Below are positions 11,961-25,110 of a DNA stretch of 64,000 bases, one piece after another. Location: NCBI GenBank assembly GCA_026724425.1, contig JAIUCV010000022.1:9734696-9798695 (forward strand), written 5' to 3'. The stretch is from Erythrophleum ivorense. Taxonomy: Eukaryota; Streptophyta; Magnoliopsida; Fabales; Fabaceae. Positions within the stretch are counted from its first letter, which is position 1; every line of letters begins with the position of its first letter. The position numbers and the translations under genes were made by a program. Below the pieces are notes generated by a model. That model saw only the letters and a list, made by a program, of their open reading frames with translations, ran no database searches and had not been told where the DNA came from.

Positions 11961-14900
11961 CACACTCAAGCAAGCCCAAGCACACATCAAAGACATTATA
12001 TAAGAGCATATTGTAACATCATGATACCATGGAATTAAAGTCATGCTAGAATACTTTTCATGGCTTAAAAATACACATACATACATTCAAGATAAGCTAA
12101 GCATATATCCATGCATGAGAGAAGGTGGAGAGAGCTACCTTGCACACAATTACACACTTTTTCTCTTGCAATTCCCTCCCTTGCTTCTGCCACACACACA
12201 AAAACATGTGGAGATGCTTTCTCTTAGCTTAAACACAATTTATGGAAGCCAATTAGGTTCATGAAACAATTTTTAAGGTCACACAACTTACTTAGACACT
12301 AGATTGTTCTATAAACCCCATTATGGTCCATAAATGCACTTAATGAAACAACACCCCTCAAATAAATTCTAAGCTCTATTCTTTCCTTTCAAATATGATT
12401 CTTGACTCCTTTTAAGCTTATTGAGTCATCACACAATTCTAAATTTTTTTCAAGGCCTTCTCTTATATTTATTCATCATATATGACTCAAGAATGGCCAT
12501 AGAAAAATTTGAAACTCTCCCTAGCTACCCTTTCCTTGCTTGATCGAGACATAGGGCTTTTATAGGTTCCATGGATTTTGCTTGGTTTTCTTGAAGGAGG
12601 AAGCACATGGGGGAGACTTCTAGGGATCCTTAGGAGCTCATTTAAACTCTCATTTGGACATAGGAATCAAGGTATCAAATCAGATTTTGCAAGGAACATA
12701 TGAAACCTTAGATTTTGCATCTTGAATTTCCATGGTTATTTGTTAATTCTCTTTACATATTCTTAATCTCCACACCCTTTTTTCTAAGAATCACCCTTGG
12801 TTCAGCTCAAAAACCAAGCCCTCCTATGTTTTCTTATATGGGGCGAAATGGGTGGAGAAGGGGAGCAAGAGGTATCAACCATGGAAGAAAAAATTACCTT
12901 GTTTTTCTTTGTTTTCTCACTTGAATCTTGTGTTCTTTGAGCTCCTCTCTTCAAATCTAAATTTTTTCCTCAATTTCTCCTTTAAAACAGATCCATATAC
13001 TTCATTATAATCATAGGAAATAAAGGAGAATGAAGGAGAAGAGGTTTGCAAGAGAAAGAGCATGAAAAACTACCAAGAAACCATACCTTAAAGCTTGAAT
13101 TTCTTCTCCTCTTCTTCTTCCTTTGGGTGTGCCACTCTCCTAGGGTTTTTTCTCTAATTTTGGACAGAACAATCTGAAGCTAAATAAGGGAGAGTATGAG
13201 GCACCACCTATTTATAAGGGAGGAAGAAACACTTATTCAAAAATGCCCATTTTGCCCTTCATTCTTGGCATTTTTGTTTCTCCTTCGTTTGAGCTCCTTT
13301 TGAGAACCGTCTTTTTCATTATAAAATTTAGGTTTCCAATTAAGTAAAATGCCTTTAAAATCACTCAAATAGAAGCTAAAACATTTTTGAACAAATCCGT
13401 CAAAGTTCAGGCATACCAACATTGGAAAACGTCCACCGGAGGGGTTTTAGCTGTCCCAGGCCTTCCATGATTTTCAGGGCCTCTGAGAACCCTGAGGAAC
13501 TCAAAACTTTCATTTAAATATCCCTCCTATGTGAATTCCAAAGGTTACTCAAAATTATGAAAATGCCATTACGTTTTATAAGTTTTTCGTTAGAAATTGT
13601 TTCTTCATTCTAACTCTGTTTTTCTTTTCATCTAAGCCTGGGATTCTCATTTTTAGGAGTCTAGAATGCTTTCAAAATTTTTTGGGATCTTAACCATCTC
13701 ATTTCGGGGACTTACTTTGTATTTGATAAATTTTATTCGTTTACGGAGAAACTGTACGTTATGTTTCTCACGTTTTCTCTTGTTTTCAAAAAATTGGATG
13801 TTACAGGAGCACCCATGGATTTTGGCAACTTTCGTTTAGGGAGTTGGCACATGTGAGGCTTTCTAGGTGTTTCAAAAACCCATACACACTCTTAGACAAC
13901 TAAAAATACACTAAAAAGCTTCATACATATTAAGGTGCAACAAAATCCTTAGGTTTTGGAAACTTGTTTTCTAATGCTTCTTTTGAAATTTCTTTGCATA
14001 TACTTGTTTCTCACATTCAAAAACCTAGGTTTCATGCTTGGTTTAGGTCAAAAATCACTCCCTCTTAGGTGTTCTCTAGTTGGCAGAAAATTATCCAAGG
14101 AGGGACAAGAAGAAGAAAGCAAGAAAAGCCGATGATTCATACCTTGTTTCTTAGCCTTTTTCAAGAGCTCTTCTACTAGCTACAAGCTTCTCCTTCAATT
14201 TCTAACTTCCTCTCTCTGAACAAGACTTAAAACAGTCCCAAATCACACACCAAAACCATAGGAAAAGAGAGGAGAAGGAGGAGAACTAGTTTAATGAAGG
14301 AAGAAGCAAGAAATTCCATGGTTTTTCTTAACTTTTCCTAAGCTTTCTCCTTCTTCCTTGGCCTTCTCCTTGTACGTCTCCTTTGGTAGAACTTTCCCCT
14401 GGTTTGAGATGAAAATTAGGTTGGCTAAGTGTGGGGGAGAAAAGGGACATGGGGTATATATAGGTAGGAATCCTCATTAGAAGCTTTTCAAAATTCCCAT
14501 TTTGTCATTCATTCTTGGTTTCTTCCTTTAAGGCTCATTTCAGCTTTTTTTTAAGAACCATCTTTTTCATCATAAAATTTAGGTCTTTTAACTTATAAAA
14601 TGCCTTTAAAATCACTTAATTTGGATCTAAAACCTTTTTGAACAAAAAGGTTAAAATTTATCGACGTTTTAAAACGTAGACTAAAGGGGTTTGAACCATT
14701 CTAGGGGTTCCTATAATTTTTAGGGTCTCTGAGACCTCTGGAAAAACTCAATTTTTCTATTTAAAGATCCCTCCATTGGTTTTTCTAAAAGTGCCCAAAA
14801 TTACAAAAATGCCACTACCTTTCACCAGATTTTATTTAGCCATTTCAGTTCTATTTTCTCGACATCCTAAGCCTGGATCCTTGTCTTCTATTGTTTAGAC

Positions 14901-16314
14901 TTTTATTCTAATTTTATTTGGCCTCAACTCATTCATTTTAAAGGACTTTCTTCTATAACTAGCTTGTTTTTATCGTTTTTAATGAAAATTGAGTGTTACA
15001 CTTAGCACCCTAACTGACTTTCCTCTAGTCGAAAATAGATTCAAGGGCATCTAAAAGTGGCACGCTAAGTGAGGGAGCAAGGGGAAGAGAAATAAGCCTT
15101 GAAAGTGTAAGAATTTCTTACTTTTTCATGCCTTCTCCTTCACCAAACTTCTTCTCTTCTTCTTCTCTCTTCTCATAGCTTTGGTGACTTAATTAGATAG
15201 GTTTTTGTGATTGGTTCAGTAGAAGAGAGGAGAGTTTGAAGGAAAGCTTAGAAGCATAGGAAAGCTCTTTTGAAAATCTTGAAAATAAAGTAAGATACCA
15301 TGGCCTAAGTTGCTTCTTCTTGACTTTCCTCTATGCTCATGTTTCGGCTAGTTTAAGGGTCATATGTAAGCGGACTTTATTTTGATCTAAACTTGGTAGG
15401 AATTGGGGTTTTGAAGCATAAGGAATCAAACGGAACAATTAAGATTCAAAAAGAATTAATAGATAACAAGTTATAGCAATTAGGGTTTTGATTGCACCTA
15501 AGGATTTATGAAGCTTTCCAATGGTAATTTAAACTATCTAAGACCATGTTTGAGTTCTTAAGACATCTAGGAAGCTTCACAAGTGGCAAATTCCTTAGGA
15601 AAACCAACAAAACCCCATGGGCTCTCAATATGTTTTATGTCTCAGCTAAAGAGGGACGATGATACCTAAGGAGAGTTTTCTTTTTATTCCAATGAAAGAA
15701 ATAGCCTAGAAATGAGTAATAGATACTAAAGGAACCATTAGTTTGAATTTAGAAACCATATTTTGAAAGTTGAAAGTTTAAGGTTCCTTTTAGGCATAAA
15801 GAAGCAACTTGGTGTTTGGCTTTTTGAATTGAGTTTGTGATGACTCTAATGAGTTTAAATGGAGTCATGACACTTAAATTGAGTGAGAAATTGGAGCCAA
15901 GATTATGAATCATATGGGTTGCTTTGTTATGGCCTTGTATAGAACCATAACTATGCCATAAGCTACAATAGGCTTGTGTAGAGACTATGTAAGGCTAGAA
16001 TGGGTTCCAAAGATGTGTTTGTGTCTTATTTGATGTATCTAGGCCAAGTAAATCAAGCTCTTCCTAGGTATTTGTGTGAGGTTGAGAAGGGGAAGGAAAG
16101 CTTAAGGAAGAAAGTTTGTGATTCTTGACTTAAGGTAACTCTCCATCCTTTCTTGTATACATTTCTTGATTATTTAATTGTCATTGAATGCTTGTATATA
16201 TGTTTGAACCATGAGATATATTTATAGCTATTAGTTTAATGCTTTGATACCATTATGTTTTTTGAATGATAAATTGAATGTGTATAGTTGTTAATAGATG
16301 AGGTTATGTCAAAA

Positions 16315-16475
16315 GTCTCTTAAAGTGGGTGAGGAAAAGCTAAAAGCCCTTAAGAATGGCTAAGATATAACCAAAAGTCTTAAGAGTGAGTGAGGCTAAG
16401 TCAAAAGTCCCCAAAAATGGGTGAGGATAATCCAAAAGTCCCAAAAAATTGGGTAAGGTAAGACCAAAAGTTCTT
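16315..16475 (+). repeat. Degenerate ~31-bp tandem array, T3 copy
   Basis: Five or so units built on gggtgaggctaag followed by tcaaaagtcc, with substitutions and small indels. Lies just upstream of the T3 hairpin block (near 16615), the same order as in T8. Confidence 0.6.
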
Positions 16476-16720
16476 AGAGTTTATGTTTAAGTTGAATGAG
16501 TTCATGTGACTTAGAAACATGATTATGTATGTCTACCAGAAGCATTTGTAGTATGCTTGCATCTTTGACATGAAAATGTGTCTTATATGTATGCTTAAAG
16601 GATGAGTGAGCTATTGGGATTTTTTGAATCTCATTCTTCCTCATTTTATCTCTAAAAATTTTTAAGTGAGCCTCATGGAGCAAGGAATGGAAGCCAAGGA
16701 GCATGAATGATGATACTTTA

Positions 16721-19700
16721 TGTAACATCTGGTTCTTTGAAAATGAGAGAAAACGTAACGTACAGTTTCTCTGTAAACGAACGAAATTCACCAGATACAA
16801 AAGGAAGTCCCCTAAAATGACTTAGTTAAGATCCCAAAAAATTTGGGTAGCATTCTAGACTCCTAAGAATGAGAATTCTAGGCTCACATGGAAAGAAAAA
16901 CGGAGCTAGAATAAATAAACGAATTATGATGAAATGAAAGGGCATTTTTGTCATTTTGAGCAAATTTTGGAATTCTCATTGGAGGGCTTTTTAAATGAAA
17001 GTTTTGAGTTCTCCTAGGTTTTAGGGGCACTGAAAACCATAGGAAGTCCCGGGACAGCTAAAGCCCATCCGATGGATATTTTTCAACAGCAATGAGCCCG
17101 AACTTTGACAAATTTAGGTCTTCAATTTAGTAAAATGCCTTTAGAGTCACTCAAATCGGAGTTAAAACCTTCCTTAATAGAATTTTGTGAAAAGTAGCTT
17201 CTTGAACTCTCTATAAGAATCACGCCCCACTCTCCTTCATTTTTAGACTGACCTATTCTGCCCAAAAACTAGAAAAGACTAAAGGGAGGAAGGTGCACAA
17301 GAACAAGGCAAAGGAAAAGGGAAAAACTCAAGAAAAAGGTAAGAATTTGTTGGAATTTCCTAGCCTTCTCTTTAGGAAATTTCTTCTCCTCCTTCTCCCC
17401 ATTCTCCCTATGGTTTTCTTAAAGTTTTTGGTGCTGTTTTGAGGGTAGAACAAAGGGAAAAATTTGGATTTGAAAAGAGAAGGCCAAGGAAAGTGAGAAA
17501 CAAGCAAGAAAAGCCATGGAAATAAGGTAAAATCTTCATTCTATATTAACTAATCCTTCCCCCTTCTTCTCCTTATTTTGCCCCATATATGTAGCTACAA
17601 GAGGGCTTGAATTTTAGGGAGAACCAAGGGTGAATTCTAGGAATTTAAAGGAGGAGAGTAAGAATATGTAAAGAAATTCAAGTAAAAGCCATTAATTTTC
17701 AAGATAGCAAGCCTAGGGTTTCATGAGCTCCTTCGAAAATTTGATTTAATGTAATTGTTTCTAAGCCCAAATGAGTATTTGGATGAGCTCTTGAGATCCT
17801 TAGAAGGCTCCTCATATGCATCTTCCATCAAGAAAATGAAGCAAACTCACTTGGTGTTCATATAGTGCATAGTTTTGACATAGGCTAGATGAAGCACCAA
17901 GGGGTAGTTTTAATTTGTTCCAAGCTTAGTTTTAAGTCATGTATGATGGAAGAGGATAAGAGGAAGCCTTGGAAAAATTTTAAAAGCCATGGATAGTGAG
18001 ATGGTATCATAGGTTCCATATTATGGCTTAAAGAAGCAACACCTAGCTAGACTCCTTAATTTGATTGTGTGATGACTCCAAGAGGTTTAAATTAAGTCAA
18101 GAATCATAAATAGATGGAGAGAATGGAGCCAAGATGATGTTTTCTTAAGTTTGCTTCGTTAAGTGCATTATAGAACCATAAAAGAGCTATATGAACCACT
18201 TAACTTTTCTAGTGAATGTATGGCCTTAGAATTTAATTTAAGAGTATAATTGGTTTCCATATGATGTGTCTAGGCCAAGGGAAATGATCTCCACCTCCTT
18301 GTGTGTGTGAGGTCGAGGGAGAGGACTCAAGGCTCAAGGAAAGAGTGTGCTTGTATAACAAATGTAGCTCTCTCCACCTTCTCTCATGCATGAATGTGTG
18401 CTTACATTGTTTTTAAATGTGTGTATATATGTTTTGAGATATGAAAAGTATTTTAGCATAAGCTTTTATTCCATGGTACCATGATGATGTTTCATGCATG
18501 CAAGATAATGTTTTATATGCTTGTCTTGGTTTGCTTGAGTGTGGAGAAGCCAAGAACCCTCTAGCTATGGTGAGGATGAGCTAAAAACCCTTGAGCTTAG
18601 TTGAGACAAAGCAAATAGTCTCCCAAGAGTAAGGTTGAATTAAAACCTCTTAGAGAAAATAGGTGAGGCAAGTCCAAAATCTATAAGTGAATGGGTGAGG
18701 CTAATCCATTCACTTGGCAAGCCAATGTATACTATTTATGACTTGTTCAAATGCCAAGGATATTTCTTGAATGCTCATATATTTTAATATGCTCATGCAT
18801 GCATTTCTAAGACTTGTATTGCATACTTTATGTGTGATTGAAAGGGAAATGAGCTATTGAAATTCTTTGAATCTCATTCCCTCCTCTCTAATGTCTTAAC
18901 ATGCTAGGTGAAGCAATTGAGCAAGGTAATGGAAGCCCTCAAGTCTAGAAGAAGGAGATTGACATCAAAATACATGAAAAAGCCTAGTTTTTCCTTTCTT
19001 GTAGCCATACACATGGCATATGATGTAATCTTATGATGAAATTGTTATCTAATTATATAAGCATGTGTAAATATCCAAATGTGTGATGTATGAATGAAAT
19101 TTGATGCCAAATGTATAAGATAGCATGATTTGGGTATTGGATGGCCAAAGCTAGTATGTGCAATCTTATGTATATCATGGGGTGGATGAGTGAGTTTGAG
19201 AAATTTGGATTTATGCACCTTTAAGATAAGTTTAGAGAGTTATTTTAGTGCATTCCCATGTGCTCAAGTGGTCATGGTTGCCTTAGAACTTGAAATGGAC
19301 CATTTGGATCCCATATATGACACAAAATGAGTCATTTTGTAACCTAATATTAAGATATGACCAAATGAACGAAATTGTCCATGAAAATTGTCATACATGT
19401 AGATCTTATCTAGATCTTTTTGGGAAGCTAAAGACCAAATTAATTGGAGCTTTGTGGAATTAATTATGAATTTCCAAAGTTGCCATTTTTCTGCTGAACT
19501 AATACAAGTACTGTTCATATGGTCAGAAACTTTGGTTGTATCATTTGTGCACCAAATGATGCCCAATACTCATAAAAGTTTACAAGCATAAACTAGACAT
19601 GACAAACTTTCCATGACCACTGAGATCACCCCAATTAGACCTCTGAGCAGGGAGATATGAATTTTTGAAATTGGAGATCAGTACCAAGGATGACAACTAA

Positions 19701-20149
19701 CCTCTAGTACTATTCCATTAATTTTTGGTATCTAGTAACCTCTATTGTGGTTCAAATTTATTTTTATCATAAAATAGACATCTATAAATTTTTAGAATAG
19801 TATAGTGTGACTAATTTCAATATTTTTATAATTAGTTATGAATTTTCAAAGTTCAAGCACAAAATCTAGAATCCTATCTGAGGCTGCATCAATGAGTTTT
19901 GTGTATTTTCTCCCTTTGCTCGAGGTATGGGCCACTTTTTGAGCTTGTGATGAGTTTCATTTGTATATTTAAATGTGAGAATGAGATGGATAAGTCCATA
20001 TGACCTATGGGACACTGAATGAGCAATTTTTCTGTGGTGAAATGTAACTCGCTCATGATTTTCAATGCCATCCTTCTTGCTTCATTGTGAATTGCATGGA
20101 ATAAGACCTAGAAATGGCATGAGACAAGCTAGATAAATATGGTGTTACA
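16721..20149 (+). mobile_element. T6: T-family solo LTR
   Basis: Starts TGTAACATCT at 16721 and ends GGTGTTACA at 20149, 3429 bp uninterrupted, with exact TSD CTTTA (16716-16720 and 20150-20154). Landmarks in order: conserved start region 16721-17200, donor-like AAGGTAA sites with GT at 17339 and 17527, tctaggccaag block near 18270, CATGCATG at 18385-18392, tandem array near 18540-18715, degraded hairpin near 18858, terminal region related to 31860-32738 of T7. No PBS, polypurine tract or domains. Confidence 0.9.
18540..18715 (+). repeat. Degenerate tandem array, longer-unit type, T6 copy
   Basis: Repeats of gtgaggatgagc / gagacaaagc / gtgaggcaagtcc words every ~35-40 bp. Same location within the LTR as the arrays in T5, T7 and T9. 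Confidence 0.5.
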
Positions 20150-23033
20150 CTTTAACACTAGAATGGAATTTTGTGTAATTTAATGTCAAAGTATGTATAT
20201 AATGTTTATAAGATGTAGACCTTTGATCATATGTAAATGTATATGATGTATGTAATGGATATGGAGTTAAATATATAAGAATACAAGATTTTGACATCCT
20301 TGAGCCTTAGAGTGCATGCGTATAAAAATAAGTAGAGTGATGTCTTGAGTTCTATGATGAATTAGGCCTATTACAATGCTTATATATGCTATGTTTAAGC
20401 TTTTGGATGTGCTTAAGTGGTCCCATTACATGTAAGAAGCCATTTTGGTTCATTTGGGACCAAATGTACTTCTTCTTGGACCATAATTTTGCCCTGAACC
20501 AAAACTAGACCAAATAGATGATTTTTGGCATGAAATTTGGCTGACATTTAGATCTCATTTAAAGATTTTCACAAAGATAAAGAACAAAATTTTTGGAGCT
20601 CTATAGAATTTATTATGATTTTTTAGAGTTGGCTAAATTATGTAAAAACTGTCATTGGTACTATTCATTTGGTCAGTCTGGTTTTTTGTGTCTTTGAGGG
20701 ACCAAATGAAGTCAAATACTCATGAAATTTTACAAGTATATATTTGACATTATAAGATTTCCATATCCAGTGAGAGCACTCAATTTGGTTCTATGTAGAG
20801 GGCGGTATGAATTTTTGAAGTTTCAGGTTTGCTGTTGTCTGAAATCTTAACCTAATTATTGTTTCATTAGCAATTCATGGGTCAAATGATATTTTTTTTA
20901 TATGAAAATTTTAAAGTAATTAGATGATGTCCTGAGTGTAACACTCCAAAATTAATTAAGGTGTTAATTATAGATTTGGATTAATTAGAAATAATTAATA
21001 TGGAATAATCAGATAAGTTAGGTGAATGAAAATTTTGGAAAGATAAATTATTAATATGGGTTTGAGATTTAATTGGGATAGAAATTTCATCTAGGCCCAA
21101 ATTAATGTAGGAGATCATGATAAGAGGTTAATGGAGGCCCAATAAGCTAGGTGTAGACCCAATTTGATTCAATGTGATAGACGCCCAATATCCACCTTGT
21201 ATGGACTCTTATAATTGGCCCAACAACCTTGGTGTAGACCCAAATTAATTGAGTTCTTTAAACTTGGCCCAAACTTAATGAAAATTCAGCAGCCCAATGC
21301 ATAAGAGCTGGCCCAACAAAGCTTAAATCCGAAGCCTATTTAAAGTTGGACTTTGGAGTAGCCCATGACCCATATTTGACCCAAGTTAACCCAACTAAAA
21401 CCCTAAACACTTCAGCCCCTTCCCCATTTTGCTGAAACACACATCTCATTTTCGGAGGTTTGGAGGGAGGCTAGGGTTTGGGGCAAGAAATCCATCATTT
21501 CTCAGATTTAGAGCAAGATTCAGCCAATGTAATAGTTATATAACTTAATCCCCTCATCTTTCTCTTTAATTTGGCCTGATTAGTTTTTCATTTGGAGTAT
21601 TTTCACCCACACCCAAAAATCTGAAACTTGCCATTTGATGTTTCTATGGTGAAAATTCGTAGGTTGAGGTTAGGGCTGACATTAAGTAAGTATAAACTCT
21701 TCTTTTTGAGGTATTTCTGTTAGTTTAAGACCCCAATAATTGGATTATAGTATGGGTATTAATTTTTGTACGAATTTACTTAGGATTTTGGGTGAAATAT
21801 TAAAGTTTCTGGTAGATGACATTTCAATTCGAATTTGGGGGCTTGTAGTGGCTGGGTAAGTGTTCCCTAGGTAGTCATTAGCATTTTAAATTCTTTGGGT
21901 ACTTGTCGCTACTGTAAATGATGAATTAAAGTAGTAATTCTCTGATGCTATGGTTATAGGGAGATTTTGGACCATTGGTGGTTGTTGCAAATTGTTTACA
22001 AGTAAGGTAACTGAGAACTATATTAATTCCATGCATGTATCTATTTTAATTTCATATTTGCTGTACATGAATGACTTGAAATGTTAAATGAATTGGTTGG
22101 CTATCTATTGTATTGTGATTGGACCTTGTGAGTCCATGGTACTTCATTAAGAATAAAAGTTTTTCTGTTACAATTATTATATTTGCATGTTTCTATAATA
22201 ATTATATCCTTGGATAAATTATTTTAGTTATCCTAAATATCCCTAGTCAATCATCATTGTGGGAACAATGATGAATTAAGACGAGTATGATTTTGATTGA
22301 TGGTTATGTGTTAATCATGTATGGAGATACAAATCAAAATTATAGGCGCCTATTGGGAATAGGGCGCTGGATCGACCCGTCATGAGGTAGTTTCATGGAT
22401 TAGGTCATAAGCGTATCTCATATATAACCGTGACACTAATCCCTCATACCTGAGATCATCATAGATTCTAACATGAAGGATACTGTGCTTTGGCATTGTC
22501 AAAAGTCACCTTTGATCGGGTGATCATAAAGGCTATGGTCGGGCATAGTGGACTCCATGTAGAGGATGATGAGTGGTCAAGATGAAATTTGTCTCTCTGG
22601 TTAACAGAGAGATATCTCTGGGCCCCTTGATGAGTGAAACTGAGAAATGCATGGCCATGCTTGGATGGAAGGGTTTTTCATTCGTTCTGTCGATCTGCAC
22701 ACAAATCGAGAAACTAATGATCGAGTAAGATAAGGATGACAATTCCATGCCTCATGCTCGATCAAGATATCGTGTGATAAAAGGGATGTGACAGGGTTAT
22801 ACGATAGGCTATATCAGATCACCAAACCCTATGTGATTTGGGTAGTCACTATGTCTGGCTAGAGGCTACTGGTGACTTATAGGTGCAATAACGTTGTTAG
22901 CCCACTGCCAATATTATATAGGCTTACAGGGTCACACACAAAAACGAATCAACTTGAATAAGAATGTCCAAATTCATTGAACCTAAAATTGTATCTAGAT
23001 TCGATGAATGTTACACTTAATTAGGGTGAGATA

Positions 23034-23215
23034 ATTATATATATATATGATATATATATATATATGTAATTAATTTGAAATATAAGTATATATATATTAT
23101 TTGATATTTATATATATATGTAATATATATTCCATATATATATAAATTTGAAATATATATATTTGATATAAATATATATTGTATTATATATTTCAATATA
23201 TATTTATTTATAAAT
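23034..23215. repeat. TA-rich microsatellite tract
   Basis: Interrupted (TA)n/(ATAT)n runs, longest about 18 bases, mixed with taattaatttgaaata words. It lies inside the copia-like LTR upstream of its TATA box and is absent from the other elements. Confidence 0.85.
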
Positions 23216-23333
23216 GAATTAGTTAAAATTGAATTTATGAGATAAATTCGAATTTCAACTAATTTGTTTAAGATTAATTTGGATTAATTTAAATAATGTA
23301 TTTAAATTAACTAATTTAATCTAAATATACCTC

Positions 23334-23340
23334 TATAAAA
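23334..23340 (+). promoter_or_regulatory. TATA box of the copia-like LTR
   Basis: TATAAAA followed within 30 bp by gctagggtttagatac, a usual plant LTR transcription-start context, then a GA-rich leader with agagagagag. Position 1.2 kb into the LTR and 380 bp from its end fits the U3/R layout. Current activity is unknown. Confidence 0.45.
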
Positions 23341-24649
23341 GGAGAGATAGGCTAGGGTTTAGATACACAAAAAAAGGAATCAGATTTCTAAAAACCCTAA
23401 GCCGTCACCCTAGAGAGAGAGAGAGCAATCGTACACCTAGAGAGAAAAAGTGTATGGACGCCTAGAGAGAGAAGATCGTCTTCTCATCAATTCGCGTATG
23501 GACGTGGTGAACGAAGGTGCTAGCACGCCTTTCAAGTTGCCAGATTGTTCGTGTGGATATTGGTAGAGGGGGCTGTGCATAGACGTCAATTCCAGAGATC
23601 CAAAAAGATAAAGTGTGCTGCAAAGGTAATATTTTATCTCATACTTAGTTTAATCAAGTCGACGGATCCATGGGAGGAAACAAATTAAAATTTTCACTGC
23701 ATGTACAATACGTTTCTTTCAGCGGTTGCCACCCGTGCATGTGCTTCGATCAGGCACCGGGTTATGATCAAACCCCAGATGCACTGAGCCCTGGTTGTGC
23801 TCAATGGGGAGTAGGTGCCGTGGACGGGCCTCTCCTGGTTTTTCGGCCCTTAACATATGGAAATATGATTGCTAGTATGGGATAGTAATCATGATAGCCT
23901 AATTATTTCATTTACTGATATGACTGGTATGTTTTCTGATGCTTTTGTGAAATTATGCATATATGTTAATTAAACTGGAATTTATGATGAAATTGCCTTG
24001 ATTACTGAGATTCGCATCTCACCCCGTTTTATTGGATTAATATTTCAGGTGAAGGTTCTTCGGGTAAGGATAAGGGGAAGCAAGTGGATGAAAATCCATG
24101 AGCTCCAACTATGTGGGGAAGGCTACACTTAGGCTGATTTGTTTAGTATAGATGCTAAATTTTGTATTCCTTTTTGTATAACATCATCATGTAATCATGT
24201 TGCCAAGTGTAGGCTCTTATCTTTTGATTACTTAGGATGTATTTATCTAGGAGTTAGGCCTCATCTTAACTTGGTATCGAATGTATGAACTAATAGTATC
24301 TGATATATGAACTTTGTTGAATGTATGATATGGTTTACCATTTGGGAATTGTAATCATGTGATGCATAAGATATTGATATGAACTATTGATGTATGAAAT
24401 CTCTAACGGATCGAATGTTAATTGTCAATAGCGAATGAATTCTTGTTGTTATTACTCTATGGACTTGCTGATATAGGGTAGTTCAAAGAGTGAAAATTTA
24501 CATTTAAGTTGAATTGGCAATGGTAGTATAACCGGGTGAGTAGGATAGATAAATACCAGTAGAGTCATATAAAATGAGAGGAAATGGTCCTAGGGTATTC
24601 CTAAGATAAGAATTAGAGTGTATGGGACGAAATTTGGGAGATGTAGTTA

Positions 24650-25110
24650 TAGGAGGGAGTCACGTTGTAGCTAAGAAGGCCACGTCGCGGCCAAATGAGT
24701 GACAGAGGTGAGGGGAGCTGCGGCCTAAGGCATCTTGTTGCAGTGCAAGGGAAGAAAATTTCCTTGGGGAGTAACAGTGGCGAGGAATGCCACGGCTTGA
24801 GGAATCTCACCGCAGCTCAGAGTGAAAAAATTCGCCTAGGAGGGTAACAGAATGAAACCTCGCCGCGACAGTAGAGGAAACAAAGTGTGGCGTGTCCAGT
24901 AGCGCATCTTGCCGCAGTGCTAATGTATTCCCTCGAGGCGAGGATTGTGGGACTTAGAACAATAGCTCTAGGAGGCATTTTTATCGTGGCGCCATGTAAG
25001 CCGGGCGTGGTGATGGTCTAACTAGCCACGACTGTCGCCGTAGTGAATTTTATGAAAGTTGTCCACTGGTTCCCGAGAGTAACTTAGGCGCGACGCAAAT
25101 GGTCAGGACC
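24650..25110 (+). repeat. Degenerate GC-richer repeat block in C1
   Basis: Words such as cgccgcg, tgttgcagtg, ccgcagctc and ggcgagga recur roughly every 70-80 bp. Two adjacent units can be aligned at about 24731 and 24802: both have a gca/gctc word, a run of a's, then tcgcctaggag / tccttggggag and gtaacag. A more decayed version occupies 44590-44900 in C2. Markedly richer in CG dinucleotides than the surroundings. Confidence 0.5.

Larger units (their letters stand above)
10155..13805 (-). mobile_element. T5: T-family solo LTR, innermost of a six-layer nest
   Basis: Starts tgtaacacca at 10155 and ends ggatgttaca at 13805, 3651 bp uninterrupted. Flanks AGAGC (10150-10154) and GGAGC (13806-13810) match at 4 of 5, the difference being a transition. 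Minus orientation: antisense hairpin at 11612-11628, antisense CATGCATG at 12110-12117, antisense ctaggcc-type block further right, and the conserved ~400-bp LTR start region at 13250-13805. Short open frames at 11682-12038 come from the array and landmark blocks and are not genes. Confidence 0.85.
7883..15000 (-). mobile_element. T4: T-family solo LTR split by T5
   Basis: Starts tgtaatacct at 7883 and ends gagtgttaca at 15000. The flanks CCCAG (7878-7882) and CTTAG (15001-15005) agree at 3 of 5 bases, the two differences being C/T transitions, consistent with a decayed TSD. Own segments are 7883-10154 and 13811-15000, net about 3.5 kb. Minus orientation follows from the antisense hairpin at 9139-9155 and the antisense tandem array near 9300-9480. 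Sequence on either side joins into one continuous T3 reading when T4 is removed (cccacttttaccc to gactttcctc). Confidence 0.75.
22150..23721 (+). mobile_element. Copia-like LTR inserted in C1 (left edge approximate)
   Basis: Absent from C2 at the equivalent site. The right end is placed at 23721 (acgtttcttt then CA), where C1/C2 similarity resumes with gcggttgccaccc. The left edge is only known to lie between about 22140 and 22180. I found no clean TSD, so the insertion may be truncated or old. Content resembles long plant copia LTRs as I remember them: a GC-richer block (22345-22960), an AT-dinucleotide tract, a TATAAAA box at 23334 followed by tagggttt and GA-repeat leader. The 71-codon frame at 23670-23885 straddles the junction and is not a gene. 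Confidence 0.6.

Noticed and set aside
22345..22960. GC-richer block as a gene fragment
   Set aside because: Stops in all frames and placement inside an LTR upstream of its TATA box make U3 sequence the simpler reading.
23670..23885. 71-codon plus frame with relatively high GC
   Set aside because: It spans the junction between the copia-like LTR and C1; the C1 half is non-coding LTR also found in C2.
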